Of a stretch of DNA of 64,000 bases, positions 11,591 to 22,003 are shown one piece after another. The notes below the pieces were generated by a model. The model worked only from the letters and a program-made list of their open reading frames with translations, did not search any database and was not told the origin of the DNA. How positions within the stretch are numbered: the first letter of the stretch is position 1; each line of letters starts with the position of its first letter. Made by a program: the position numbers and the translations under genes. Source of the stretch: Proteles cristata cristata (lineage: Eukaryota; Chordata; Mammalia; Carnivora; Hyaenidae); NCBI GenBank assembly GCA_017311185.1, contig JAESUZ010004921.1, forward strand, positions 372,001-436,000, read 5' to 3'.

Positions 11591-12988
11591 AAACTCTAAC
11601 TGTTGTTATTTTTTTCTTGAGGAAGAACAAAATTAACTTGAACAGGTTTACATTGAGGGAGATAAGAGCACCCACCATTGTGGCCAGAGTGTGAAATTAG
11701 AATGTAAACTGTGATCCCCCATTAAATTTGATACCAATGAACAAAAAAGAAATCTGCAGAGTGGCAGATGGTACTGTTTGCAGCTCTGGGAGAGACTGGA
11801 GGCTCATAGTCACCATCTGCCTGCACAGCATTTTCTCAAACTTTGTATTTAGCAAAGTTTATTGCTACTAAGCTTATGAGCATTATGAGACAGATTACCA
11901 AATTCCTGAATTCTACCATGTTTTAATTAAAAGAACTGTATGTCATGTGTTGGATGATTATGGAAGCTATGTGAAATATTAACTATCTGTTATTCTTAAT
12001 AGCCTCTGTTTTTTTAGCTCAATACCTTTTTTTCTTCAAAAAAATATTTACTAAGTTATACAATATACCATTAAGTAACCTGTGGGAGCTATTTATCATT
12101 GGACTTTGTCCAAATTTTTATATAAATCTTATCTCTGAACACCTTTATTAAACCTTACTCTTTGTGGTTAGTGAAGTTCACACAAATAGGATAGACTGTG
12201 CTTCTTTTTATATATTGCAACATGCAGATGGTTATATATTTTATATTCCCAGCAATATACATTCATTAGATTTCAGACCATTTATTGGCTAAAAGCATTG
12301 TTGCTATACATACTGAGTTTAATCCACTGGCAGAGACTTGATGAGTTCACAATAGGGCATAATTCATCTCAGTTTTGGGTAGTGTAGCAAGTCCTGCATT
12401 TATATCTATGGATCTTTCTTCCATAGCTTGCATAATCCTTAGTCACAACATTAGGTTAAAACATAGGATAGTGCCATTTTTGGGGGGTCAAAACTGGTCA
12501 AATTTGGCAACCTCATGTAGTTCAAACTGACATAAGGCAACTTTGTTACTACCATTTGATAACACTGAGACAACACTTCCGCTAATGATTTCCCAAATAG
12601 GATCACAGGTATCTTTTTACTGTTATTTCTTTTAATATAACAATGTACAGTGAATACCTTGGTAAATAATTTTTATTTCTGTAATATTTTGATTATAAAA
12701 TCCTAATGCTAACTGAATGAAGTAAATTTATAGTCTCTAATCTGTATAAATCTCTGCTAAATTTATGGCTTAAAATATACATTTCAAATGATTTTAAAAA
12801 TTATCTCTAGGAATAAGAATACTTGAGAACAAATTGAGGGAGGGTGTCTTGTTCTCATTCCAGATATAGTAAACAAACTGTTTCCTGGAGGCACAACGAA
12901 ACCATTATGCCTCCTAGCTTTATTATTCAGAGATATGTGACACTAGGCTTGATACCTGATATTTCTCTGCTTCCGGTTTCCTTTTGTT
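11591..12988. other. Unique noncoding DNA
   Basis: No gene, RNA or repeat family recognised over about 1.4 kb. Frames are short and scattered. Confidence 0.5.
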
Positions 12989-12989
12989 C

Positions 12990-13021
12990 TTTTTTAAGTT
13001 TTTATTTAAATTCCAGCTAAT
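12990..13021 (-). mobile_element. L1 3' terminus, split end of a minus-strand L1
   Basis: 'tttttaagtttttatttaaa' followed by 'ttccagctaa' is the complement of the last bases of the carnivore L1 3' end. The expected continuation (ttccagttaacatacagtgt) is absent here but appears at 14641, about 1.6 kb to the right. This suggests one minus-strand L1 was split by the intervening block. Confidence 0.6.
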
Positions 13022-13215
13022 TACAGAGAACACACTGATGCCTCCCAGAGAGGAGATGGTTGGGGTTTGGGGTAAATGGATGATGGGTATTAAGAGGAGC
13101 ACATGATGAGCATTAGCTGCTGTATGGAAGTGATGAATCACTAAATTCTACACCTGAAATTAACATTACACTGTATGTTAACTGACTAGAATTTAAATAT
13201 AAATGTTAAAAAGGA
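13022..13215 (+). mobile_element. L1 3' UTR fragment
   Basis: Plus orientation. 'cagagaacacactgatgcct', 'gctgctgtatggaagtgatg' and 'tacacctgaaattaacatta' match the carnivore L1 3' UTR, ending in an A-rich tail (13206-13224). Severely 5'-truncated. It abuts a minus-strand L1 end on the left and the tandem array on the right. Confidence 0.85.
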
Positions 13216-13234
13216 AAAAAAAAGAGAGACCACA

Positions 13235-13745
13235 TTGAGTATAAACTTTCTTTCAAGGAATATTTCCTGTCACAAAAATACAAATGTTTATAAAGGTAGG
13301 TGAAGAAGAGTATGTGACAGGCTGTATGTTTCAATCAAGGACTACAATGTATATAAATTGTGGTTCTAGCAAAATCTCCTTTCATTAAGATATAAGTGTT
13401 TTTACAGTTATGTGTGGAACTACAGTACAATAGGGACATGATTAACTCTTTGAAACCACACTACTTATAATACATCTTTCAACTGACATCTACTTTCATT
13501 AGCATAAGTGTTTGTAAATGTGTGTGTAGAAGCAAATGCAAAAAGCTGTATGCTATCTCATTGAAAGTACACTTTGTATAAATTTCCTTTCAGACAACAT
13601 CTCCTGTCATGAAAATACAAGGGTTTGTGATGTATGTGCAGAAGCACATGGGACACAATTTATGCTTCAGTTATGGACACAACACTGTGCACAAACTGTC
13701 TTTCAAGTAACATCTTGTCTCATTAATACAAACATGTTAACACCC
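13235..13745. repeat. Degenerate tandem array, period about 113 bp
   Basis: Five diverged units by eye: 13235-13349, 13350-13462, 13463-13573, 13574-13687 and a partial from 13688. Each starts with a 'tata(a)a' type segment, then 'cctttca', then a 'catctcctgtcat' type segment about 25 bases in, then 'atacaagtgtttgt', then 'gtgtgtagaagca' (seen best at 13516-13533 and 13635-13648). Unit lengths are 111-115 bp. The last unit runs into telomere-type repeats. I recognise no named satellite. Short frames across it are chance. Confidence 0.75.
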
Positions 13746-13897
13746 TAACCTTGTAACCCTAACATTAAACCCTAAACCATAACCCTAAGCACTAACTCTA
13801 AACTAAATCCTCTGGAGATTTCTCTACACTGCAGGATACCAAGCATATACCCTCACCCTGGCCCTAATCATAACCTTGGCCATAAACCCTAACCCTA
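13742..13897 (-). repeat. Interstitial telomere-type (TTAGGG)n tract, degenerate
   Basis: Vertebrate telomere repeats read as CCCTAA on the plus strand. One cluster spans 13743-13805 (ccctaac, aaccctaac, aaaccctaaacc, ataaccctaag). A second spans 13849-13896 (ccctcaccctggccctaatc, then aaaccctaaccctac). A non-telomeric spacer of about 45 bp separates them. Only a few hexamers are exact, so it is an old interstitial copy. If it was once terminal, the C-rich strand orientation places the chromosome end to the left. Confidence 0.85.
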
Positions 13898-13995
13898 CAT
13901 CTGAGAAGAAGAAAGAAGAAGGAGGAGGAGGAGAAAGAAGGGGGGAGGAGAAGAAGGAGAAAGGGGAATAGAAAGAAGAGCAGAAGAAAGAGGAG
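13898..13995. repeat. GA-rich (GAA/GGA) low-complexity tract
   Basis: Almost pure purine on the plus strand (agaagaagaaagaagaagga, then ggaggaggag and gaagaggagaag types), immediately right of the telomere-type tract. The minus-strand 103-codon frame over it (Ser/Phe/Pro-rich) is low-complexity and not a gene. Confidence 0.9.
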
Positions 13996-14413
13996 TTGTA
14001 TATACAGAGGACTATTACTCTGCCATTAGGAAAAAAATGAAATCTTGCCATTAGCAAGAACATGTATAAAGCTAGGAAGTGGTATGCTAACTGAAATAAG
14101 TGAGTCAGAGAAAGACAAATACCACGTGATTTCACTCATATGTGGAATTTAATACACAAAACAAAGAAGCAAAAGAAAAAAAAATGAAAGAGAGAGGCAA
14201 AGCAGGAAATGCATCCATAACTGTAGAGAACAAACTAATGGTTACCAGAGGGGAGGTGGGTGGAAGAAAGGGTTAAAGAGGGGATAAGGATTAAGGAGTA
14301 CACTTGTGATGAGTATTGGGTATTGTATGGAAGTGTTGAATTACTATCATGTACACCTAAAACTAATAGTACATGCATGGTTACTAACTGTAATTTAAAT
14401 AAAAACTTTTAAA
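13996..14413 (+). mobile_element. L1 3' end fragment
   Basis: Plus orientation. The end of ORF2 is recognisable (tactctgccattagg to 'tgatttcactcatatgtgga'), followed by the 3' UTR ('tggttaccagaggggaggtg', 'gtatggaagtgttgaattac', 'aatttaaataaaaacttt'). It repeats the same 3' UTR seen at 13022-13215, so two plus-strand L1 ends bracket the tandem array and telomere tract. Confidence 0.88.
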
Positions 14414-14637
14414 AATTTTTAAAAAACATAAAAATAACATTAGTCTCCAGAAAACCTAGAAGTACTAAGTTCTGTCTCTCTGAGACTCTATCTTAAATGA
14501 TGGTCAACTCATTTGTTTATGTCACAGAACTGTTATGTGGCTCAAACCAATATATATAACCATGTTATATAAAAATGTTTAGAGATATGTAAACTCTAAA
14601 ATGTCTATATGGTGATACAAGATCAAGAACGATGAAA

Positions 14638-14850
14638 AATTCCAGTTAACATACAGTGTAATATTAGTTTCAGGTGTCCAATCTAGTTAGTCAACACTAC
14701 CATACATCACCCAGTGCTCATCACCACAGTGCTCTCCTTAATCCCCATCACCTATTTAATCCATCCCCCATCCACCTCCCCTCTGGTAGCCATCAGTTTG
14801 TTCTCAGTAGTTAAGAGTCTGTTTCTTGAATTTCTCTCTCTCTCTTTTAA
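14638..14850 (-). mobile_element. L1 3' UTR, minus strand (rest of the split L1)
   Basis: 'ttccagttaacatacagtgt', 'attagtttcaggtgtccaat', 'agtgctcatcaccacagtgc' and 'cagtttgttctcagtagtta' are the complement of the carnivore L1 3' UTR. The terminal 30 bases expected to its left are missing here but present at 12990-13021. Confidence 0.85.
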
Positions 14851-14995
14851 AATGTAGATAATATTAGTACCTACTTCAAAAACCTTTTGTGAGGTTTGGG
14901 TCAATCAATCACTGTAATTTATTTCAAAGTCTCTTAGGCACACTGGGAACTAAATACATGTTAGTTGCTACTGTTGTAACTATTGTTGCTTTAGG
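14851..14995 (+). repeat. MIR SINE fossil, 3' part
   Basis: 'aaaatgtagataatattagt', 'acctacttcaaaaacc' and 'gtgaggtttgggtcaatcaa' follow the MIR core. Directly right of the minus-strand L1 fragment. Confidence 0.55.
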
Positions 14996-15009
14996 TGTAT
15001 ATTTAATGT

Positions 15010-15165
15010 TTAGAAGTGAGACAGCATGGATTTGCATTCTGGCACTTTATAGTCTGTGACTCTTTTGTCTCATTATAAAAATATAGATGAAAGTAGTTCC
15101 AACTTCATAGGTTGTTATGGGTTTAAATGAGCTGATGAAAGTAAATAAGTGAAGATCTCGTCTTT
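15010..15165 (+). repeat. MIR SINE fossil
   Basis: 'gcatggatttgcattctggc', 'agtctgtgactcttttgtct', 'ataaaaatatagatgaaagt' and 'cataggttgttatgggttta' follow the MIR order in plus orientation. Confidence 0.65.
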
Positions 15166-16765
15166 GAGACTTAACAGACCACTTATTTTTCTACTTAAAT
15201 GGAAATTATTGTAAATAAGTATTGCAAATAATTAAAGGGCTGTGGGAGACTATATAATTTACCACTCCATTCCAACTTCAATCTCTATGCAGGTCTAGAA
15301 GCAAAGTTTCCAAAAATTGATACATTCACAATTGCGTAAATCTCTGGGGCAAATATGAACAAAAACTAACACATTCAGTTACGGACTATAGAAGTTGTCT
15401 TCTGGGTTGTGGGGCTAAGTGTGAAGGAAACAACAATAGCAAAATAAAGATTGCTGAGGAGATAAATACTTCATATTCCATCATTTCCCTTATTGAATTC
15501 AAGGGTATTTCAGAGAAACCACCCAGGACTATTGACTACTCTGAGTCTGGACCCCTTTCAATGCCAAAGTAACTCCTTGGTCATGTTAGCCTTTCTTTTT
15601 GTTCTAAAATCTTTCTGCTTCATGGTTTCACTAGATTCATTCTATAGCCTGAGTGCAATTTTTTCACCATGGTGTTGTGCCTGAATATGGCACCAAGTGG
15701 GATATAGGACAGTGAAGATAAAAGGGAAGGGGCCTGAAAGAACCACATCATCATTATTTAGATGACCAATTCACCACCATTCTTCGTATAAGTCATGAAT
15801 TTTATGGGGATAAATATTCATCTGTAAACTTCAGGTCATATTTTTCTAAATTGAAGATAATTAGATCAATAATCTAAATGTATGTTTTTAAGTGATTAGA
15901 TATTATAGATAATATTATAAATAGATATTATGAATTTTCCTGTGCTTATGTAATTTTTGAAAGTATATCAATCTAGACTTGTATACGATACCTATAAGTA
16001 TAAAAGTAAGGCAGACTGAGTAAAGAAATAAAATAGCTTGCTTTAGACAATAGGCAATTTCATTATGTGATTTACAGAATACAAAACAGCCTCTCCATTC
16101 CCTGTATAAAGCAATCAGAATCTTTGCTATATTACTAAATAGGCAATACAATAACTTTTTTTAAAAATAAAATTAAGAAATTTCATTTGCTTCCTGTGCA
16201 AAATCAGCACAATTTTTGCTTTAAAGATGTACTGAAAATATTTTAGAATAACTGCTATAAATCTTAGAAAAAATATCTTAAAGGAAACATGAGACCATTG
16301 CAGTTAAATCAAGCTAAAAATATTCATTCTTTGTGAAGTAATATATATGATTTATTTCATTCCTTCTTCCATATAATAACCTTTAGGAAGTCATGATAAT
16401 ACATTTCTCTGGTGATTTTAATTCCTATAGTAGATCAGCTCCCATTATATTAGACATAATATAAGTATTTGCATATCACTATTATTCCTCTCATACACAA
16501 AGATATAAATGTGGAATAATAGTATATACTCCTGACTTTTAGCCAAAAAGAAGTTCTGTGTTTTTGGGCAAATACTTTTTAGGACCAATACTGACAAAGC
16601 AAACATTTTCTAACATATTTTCATGTGAACACTGGCCTCGAGATTTCTGAATTATGAGAATAGTAAGTCTACATATTTCTTTGATATGTTCATAATATGC
16701 AAAGGTTATCTTCAAGTATAGAAAGTAGAGTGGTGGATATCACATAAACTACACATAAATAAGCA
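15166..16765. other. Unique noncoding DNA
   Basis: About 1.6 kb with no recognised repeat or gene. The frames at 15493-15684 (+) and 15915-16151 (-) have no family resemblance and no coding context. Confidence 0.5.
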
Positions 16766-16769
16766 AATG

Positions 16770-17160
16770 AACGAGTGAATATACTTTGACCGAATATTTT
16801 CACTTGAGGAATTTTTCCTATAAAGAAGCCAGAGTTATGGACAAAGAAGCCTATGGCCAGTATTCCAGCTTTATTTACACTTCAATAATTGTAATAATAT
16901 ATAATTTATGTAAATAAAAACAAGTAATTTGAAAAGTAATTATGACATATTACATGTTGGAATACTAAAAATAATGGTGTATAAGTGTATTGTGTATAAT
17001 ATTGTGTAACTGAAAACATGCACACATACACAGAGTGGTTTGTACAACAGAACACACACAAAGACAAAGAATATTAAACTTGTCCAGAGAAAAATATTAA
17101 CACTAGTCACCCCTCAGTGTGGCGGATTATGCATTTAGGAATGTATATATTTTAAAAATT
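16770..17160 (+). repeat. Ancient LINE 3' fragment (tentative)
   Basis: 'cagtattccagctttattta' and the following text resemble degraded ends of old L1-type LINEs, in which a similar phrase about isolated sampling of ORF2 recurs. Highly diverged; orientation and family are uncertain. Confidence 0.3.
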
Positions 17161-17816
17161 CTCCAATTGAAAATGTTAAGGTATCTACCCTGAATTAGCC
17201 ACATCGACCAAATATAATTAATTTTATGCATTGCCACCATCAAACATTTGTTGATTACTCTGAACATGAAAGATACTAGACAGTCATAATTGCTCAGTTC
17301 TTGTATTTCCATCCTTGAATAGCTAATGAAAGAGGAATCAGGGCTCAAAAAGCTGTAATACATTAGTTTAATCTATCTACGTATCTGTTGATACTGCAAA
17401 TAGGGAAGTAAGTCATATCCCCTTAAAATGGATGTCTGCAGACTGACCATAAAATAGTACAAGGTACTATTATTGTCCAGTTAATTGATTTTTGACAGTC
17501 ATGAGATGATCATAGTTTGTGGAGAAAATATGGATAGTCAACCCAATTTGATCATGCTGAAATCATTAGATTACCACTCTGTGATTTTAGCTGCCTGACT
17601 GATGAAACCCTTGAATCAATAAAATTTACACAGAAATCTCCATATTATACTACTGCTAAAATCTAGCCAGTGTCTAAAGTTTTGTTTCAAGAAACCAAAT
17701 TACTCTTTAGATTCCTGCACATATATTCCAAATCATATCCCCATTCAATGTCTCTTTAAGCCACACAAAGCCATTCTCCATTGTAGTAAGGCTTTGTTTT
17801 CCTGAATTGTGTAGAG
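17161..17816. other. Unique noncoding DNA
   Basis: No gene or repeat recognised. A small inverted repeat (aatagtac/gtactatt, 3-base loop) lies at 17453-17471. Confidence 0.45.
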
Positions 17817-18032
17817 CAGGGTTCAGCAAATGTTTCCTATAAAAAGCTAAATGAAAAATATTTGTGTGCCATATGGTCTCTGTTCCAACTATTCAACTCT
17901 GTTCTTGTAGTACAAAAGCAGCCATAGACAATGTGTGAATAAATGAGCTGCTGTGTTTCAATAAAACTTTATTTACAAAATTAGCAGCAAGCTGGACTTG
18001 GCCTGCCTGCTACAGATTGCTGACTCAATCTG
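17817..18032 (+). mobile_element. hAT-type DNA transposon fossil, nonautonomous
   Basis: Begins 'cagggttcagcaaatg' and ends with the approximate complement (attgctgactcaatctg). In between are 'gtgccatatggtctctgttc', 'aagcagccatagacaatgtg' and 'tttcaataaaactttattta', phrases I know from a common short mammalian DNA-transposon repeat. It encodes no transposase. The exact family name is not certain, nor is the class assignment. Confidence 0.6.
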
Positions 18033-18318
18033 GAGGCTTTATTCACTTGTCCACTCTGTGACATTTGCTTCACTTTATTTCTGAAGTAATAATGCAGATG
18101 CCTAAACAGCTGGTAGGAGGTTATGAACATTAAAGAGCAGAGTGAAGACTTATACAGTTTTATATGAACATAAATGTTCATTCACAATTTTCCTGAGTTT
18201 GATAGAAATCAGCTTTGATGGATCTGTCAAATTTGCTAAAGGTTCTCTTCCTTCCTCAAACTAATCCCAACATAATTTACTGTGTAACCTGAAAGAAGAC
18301 TATTTGCTTTCTATCACA
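18033..18318. other. Unique noncoding DNA
   Basis: No recognised feature. Confidence 0.4.
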
Positions 18319-18490
18319 TGTCAGAGGTATTATCTCATATTTAATCTTCACACTAATGTTTACACATATTTTGTATTGTACTTATTAATGAATAAATTGA
18401 GATTCAATGAAATAAACAAATCATATAGTGGGATAGAAAATGTCAGATCTACACTGTCAATAAAAGCTATTGACTCTAGCATTATGGGGA
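18319..18490 (-). repeat. MIR SINE fossil
   Basis: Minus orientation. 'tctcatatttaatcttcaca', 'ttattaatgaataaattgag' and 'aacaaatcatatagtgggat' follow the reverse complement of the MIR core and head. It explains part of the 104-codon plus-strand frame here. Confidence 0.6.
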
Positions 18491-18710
18491 GAGCAAATCC
18501 TCAGGTGAAATGTGTGTTTGGGCCCTCTGACCTTGGTACAGGTAATTCACAGCTTTGTACAGCTACACAAATAATGGCTTTAAGACATCACATATTACAT
18601 GAATTAATGGAATGTTAAACAATTTTGTTCTTTGGACCATTTCCACAACTAAGTAATAGAATCTGGACTTGTCTACTTAACTCATTCATTAGCTGAATAT
18701 CTTCAGTGAC

Positions 18711-18795
18711 TCTATGAATATATATATATCTTTATGAATATATATATCTTTATGAATATATATCTATCTTTATGAGTATATATATCTTTATTCTT
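18711..18795. repeat. AT-rich minisatellite, unit 18-20 bp
   Basis: Four units of the type 'ctttatgaatatatatat', the first beginning ctctatg and the fourth with gagta, then a broken fifth (ctttattc). AT alternation inside each unit makes the tract palindromic and slippage-prone. Confidence 0.88.
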
Positions 18796-19214
18796 GGCTC
18801 CAGAATATTATATAGGTACAAGAATGTTCTTTGAGCTAAGAATACATAAAGAATATAAAAGATATTGCCTTTCTTTCATAGAAAACAATTCTGTCACTGT
18901 ATTTTATAAACTAAATTTTATGACAACTCTCTTAACCCTTAAATTTGGGGGTGGGTGCTATCTACCACTCTAGTACTTTAACCCAGCTCTTCCAAAGTGA
19001 GCCTGCTAGACAATGCAAACAGCATAACAGCTAAATATTAAAATGAGTGTGTGCCCAGTGTACTTCACTAGCCGTGTAGCAAAACTAGAGTTCAATGACA
19101 TTTTGTGCTGACTAAATTTGAGGGGACATTCCCTGAAAAATCAAAATGCCATTTAAAATATTTTGCTATGAGAAAATTCAGGACACTCAGCTCTTATATT
19201 AGTTTTAACTTGTG
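18796..19214. other. Unique noncoding DNA
   Basis: No recognised feature. Confidence 0.4.
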
Positions 19215-19345
19215 TTCATTTATTCATTCCATGCATACTTACTGAGCCCCTAATCTTGGATAGGCACTATGTCTTAATCTATTTGCACTTAATGGCATGC
19301 CAAGTTCAATAATACGGATTTTCAAATGATGAAACTGAAAGCAGA
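19215..19345 (-). repeat. MIR/L2-type fossil (tentative)
   Basis: 'catttattcattccatgcat', 'acttactgagcccctaatct' and 'ggataggcactatgtcttaa' resemble the shared MIR/L2 3' end in reverse complement. Confidence 0.45.
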
Positions 19346-20174
19346 AAGAAGACTTTAATTTAGACTGGGGTACCAGGGACAGTTTAGTAGATGAAATGCT
19401 GCCAAAATTCTCTGAATCACTGACTATGCTAGCTGGATGAAATAACAAGTGGGAAATTGGGAAAAGTAAAGGGAGCAGCATGGGCAAGAGTCTATCAAGA
19501 ATTTTCATGCAGTCCCTGAGAGGAGAAATATGGTCCCAGAGGAAGGGTAGTTAGGAAAAGGTATTTTACAGCTAGTGGGCATATGGAGGTAGTAATGAGG
19601 GAGTTGTTATTTGGTGGCACAGATGTAGGCTGAGAGATCCTGATGGGAAAATGGATAGGAACATCTGCTTTTTGTAGAAATGGAGAAAGTTCAAGTGAAT
19701 CATGGACTCCATGGTCAAGGCTATTTCTATATATGTGTGTTACATTGCAGGTGCCAGATTTCAACTTTATTTCCAGTGAAGAGTCAAATAATTTTGTCCT
19801 GAGATCAGTGCAATCTATGAGGCAGTGGAGTATTATATAAACTTTATTGATAAGGAAATGGATTCAGAAATATATAGCAAATTCCCTAGCCTTTTATAGC
19901 TAATAGAATGATTAAGAAACATTCAAATTGTTAGTTTTTGCTATCCCTTTGCTATACTATTTTAGTATAGATAAATTCCAGTGTAAAAATATGAGTCAAA
20001 AAACACAATAGATCATTTTCCTAAAGCCATTGGCACTAAATCCAATATTCCTTATGTTCAGTTTGCCTAAATCAATATAACTTTAGCCTTTATAATGAAA
20101 AAATGACAAAATAAGATATAATTTATTTATATTAATTTGTGAAATTAGAATACATATAAACACTGTATCAAGAG
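19346..20174. other. Unique noncoding DNA
   Basis: No repeat family or gene recognised. Overlapping frames of 65-89 codons on both strands (19239-19840) cancel each other as evidence and none resembles a known protein. Confidence 0.45.
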
Positions 20175-20185
20175 TTCTTCAATTG

Positions 20186-20414
20186 AGGGGCATCTGGGTG
20201 GCTCAGTCAGTTAGGCATCCCACTTTGGCTCAGGTCATGATCTCACTGTCCGTGGGTTTGAGCCCCGCGTCAGGCTCTGTGCTAACAGCTCAGATCCTGA
20301 AGCCTGCTTCAGATTCAGAGTCTCCTTCTCTCTCTCTGCCCCTTCCCAACTCATACTCTGTCTCTGTCTCTGTCTCTCTCTCAAAAATAAACATTCAAAA
20401 AAAATTTTTTTTAA
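20186..20414 (+). mobile_element. Felid tRNA-Lys SINE
   Basis: Plus orientation, full length: head 'ctgggtggctcagtcagtta', B-box region ggtttgagcc with one change, CT-rich body, A/T tail. An exact 11-bp duplication (ttcttcaattg) flanks it at 20175-20185 and 20415-20425. The 88-codon frame over it is SINE-derived. Confidence 0.93.
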
Positions 20415-20479
20415 TTCTTCAATTGCTCCATATATACAAATTAGAATAATCTCCCATGTATTAGACTGTATAACTCTCT

Positions 20480-20672
20480 TGCTCTATCCATATCTATCCA
20501 TATCTATATCGATAGACTCTCTCTATATATATCTATATATATTGAGTGTTAATGTGCATAGTGAATTATATATAAGTATTTATGTATAATATAAATATAT
20601 ATTTCTATATTATATATAATATATGATATATTTATATATAAATTTTATAAATATAATACATATACATATAAT
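20480..20672. repeat. AT-rich simple-repeat region
   Basis: Mixed 'tatccatatc', 'tctatata' and 'atatataatatatga' motifs over about 190 bp, self-complementary in several places. Likely unstable and able to extrude hairpins. Confidence 0.8.
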
Positions 20673-21022
20673 TCAGTGTGTCCACTCACATTTTTGAGTG
20701 CATTTAAATTAATAAGGAAATTAGCAGAAAGCAAGACACATAGATGTAAACAAAATGAAACTAAAAAAGGTGAGGTATGGTCATATTTTAGGTAAACTAG
20801 TCATTATGCAAACTGTTAATAAGATTATTTGCTTTGACATAAATTCAGTTGAGTTTGAGTAACCTGAGATTCAGCCAGGATTCAGGCTAGAATTTCAATG
20901 GATGAGTAGCTAGCAAAGGATAAGAGGTTGCAAAAAAGAAGGAAAATGGCTTAGAGGACCAGCAGGATTAGATACCTGGTCTCTAAAAATATGTGGTTTG
21001 TAGCCTGGTGCTCAGTGGGACT
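20673..21022. other. Unique noncoding DNA
   Basis: No recognised feature. Confidence 0.4.
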
Positions 21023-21023
21023 G

Positions 21024-21482
21024 TGTTAGTTTCCTGTGGCTATTATAAAAATCATCACAACCTTGATGGTTTAAACAACACAAATTTATTCTTTCAGTTC
21101 TGCAGGTTAGAAGTTTGAACCCAGTACCACTGGGCCCAATGTAATGTGTTCACAGAACTTCACTCCTTCCAGAGACTCTAGATGGGGAATCTGTACTTGT
21201 CTATTCTGGTTTCTGGTGGCTGCCAAAATTTCTTGGCTCTTGACCACATCATTCCACTATGTGCCTCTGTGGCTTTTCCTCTGCTATGTGGTCTAATCAC
21301 CTGTGCCTCCATATTAAAAGGATACATTTATTTCATTTAGGACCTACCTGAAGAATGGAAGACACTCTCCTTATCTCAAGAACCTTAATGTAATCCTATC
21401 TCCCAAATAGTTTTCCCATGTTTGAGAGATTAGGACATGGACATTTAATGGGGTAAACCCCATTATTCAGCCTTCCATAGGG
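21024..21482 (-). mobile_element. MLT1-type solo LTR (ERVL-MaLR)
   Basis: Minus orientation. 'gttagtttcctgtggctatt', 'ggtttaaacaacacaaattt', 'ttagaagtttgaacccagta' and 'ttaggacatggacatttaat' follow the complement of the MLT1 LTR from 3' to 5' end. An old nonautonomous LTR retrotransposon remnant reduced to one LTR, with no internal region or gene. The polyadenylation part is on the left. Confidence 0.75.
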
Positions 21483-21866
21483 ACAGAGTATAGGATGGTT
21501 CTTATATATATAGTTGGATTCAAAAACTAATCTGTCAGTTATAAGGAAAAAGCATGTACTAGAAGAATACTAGTGTGGTTTACAAAGTAGAAAAAAAGAG
21601 AAACAGACCAACTTTTGGAAATCAGTCAGGATTACTGGATAAGTCAGGTACCACCAGGAGTCTCTACTTCTGACATCCTCTTCCTTTTGATTGATGGTTT
21701 TATTCCCTAAAACTGTCTACATTATACTCCCAGATGTCTTATTTGAGTTCCCCCAAAAAGAGACCCTCCAACACAATGGTGTATTTGGAGTGCACATAGT
21801 ATTTTTGGAAGATGTTTCCTGGAGGCTCTTGTGGGAGAGTGGAAGAAAACAAACAAACCAAAACAG
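21483..21866. other. Unique noncoding DNA
   Basis: No recognised feature. The long frames continuing to the right are created by the GGAA repeat. Confidence 0.45.
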
Positions 21867-22003
21867 GGAAGGAAGGAAGGAAGGAAGGAAGGAAGGAAGG
21901 AAGGAAGGAAGGAAGGAAGGAAGGAAGGAAAGAAGGAAGGAAGGAAGGAAGGAAAGAAGGAAGGAAGGGAGGGAGGAAGGAAGGGAGGAAGGAAGGAAGG
22001 AAG
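21867..22003. repeat. (GGAA)n microsatellite, about 137 bp
   Basis: Nearly perfect GGAA tetramers with a few AAGA and GGGA interruptions on the right half. It produces the Lys/Glu/Gly-Arg plus-strand frames and Leu/Pro/Ser/Phe minus-strand frames here, all artefacts. GGAA is also the core of ETS-factor sites. Confidence 0.97.

Noticed and set aside
12990..13215. Single L1 with 5' inversion
   Set aside because: The inverted piece is the L1's own 3' terminus, which twin priming would not invert, so two L1 ends in opposite orientation fit better.
13235..13745. CRISPR-like array
   Set aside because: Units are diverged throughout with no constant repeat/variable spacer pattern, in a mammalian genome context.
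13824..14135. 103-codon minus-strand frame
   Set aside because: Spans the telomere-type and GA-rich tracts plus an L1 end; composition is low-complexity.
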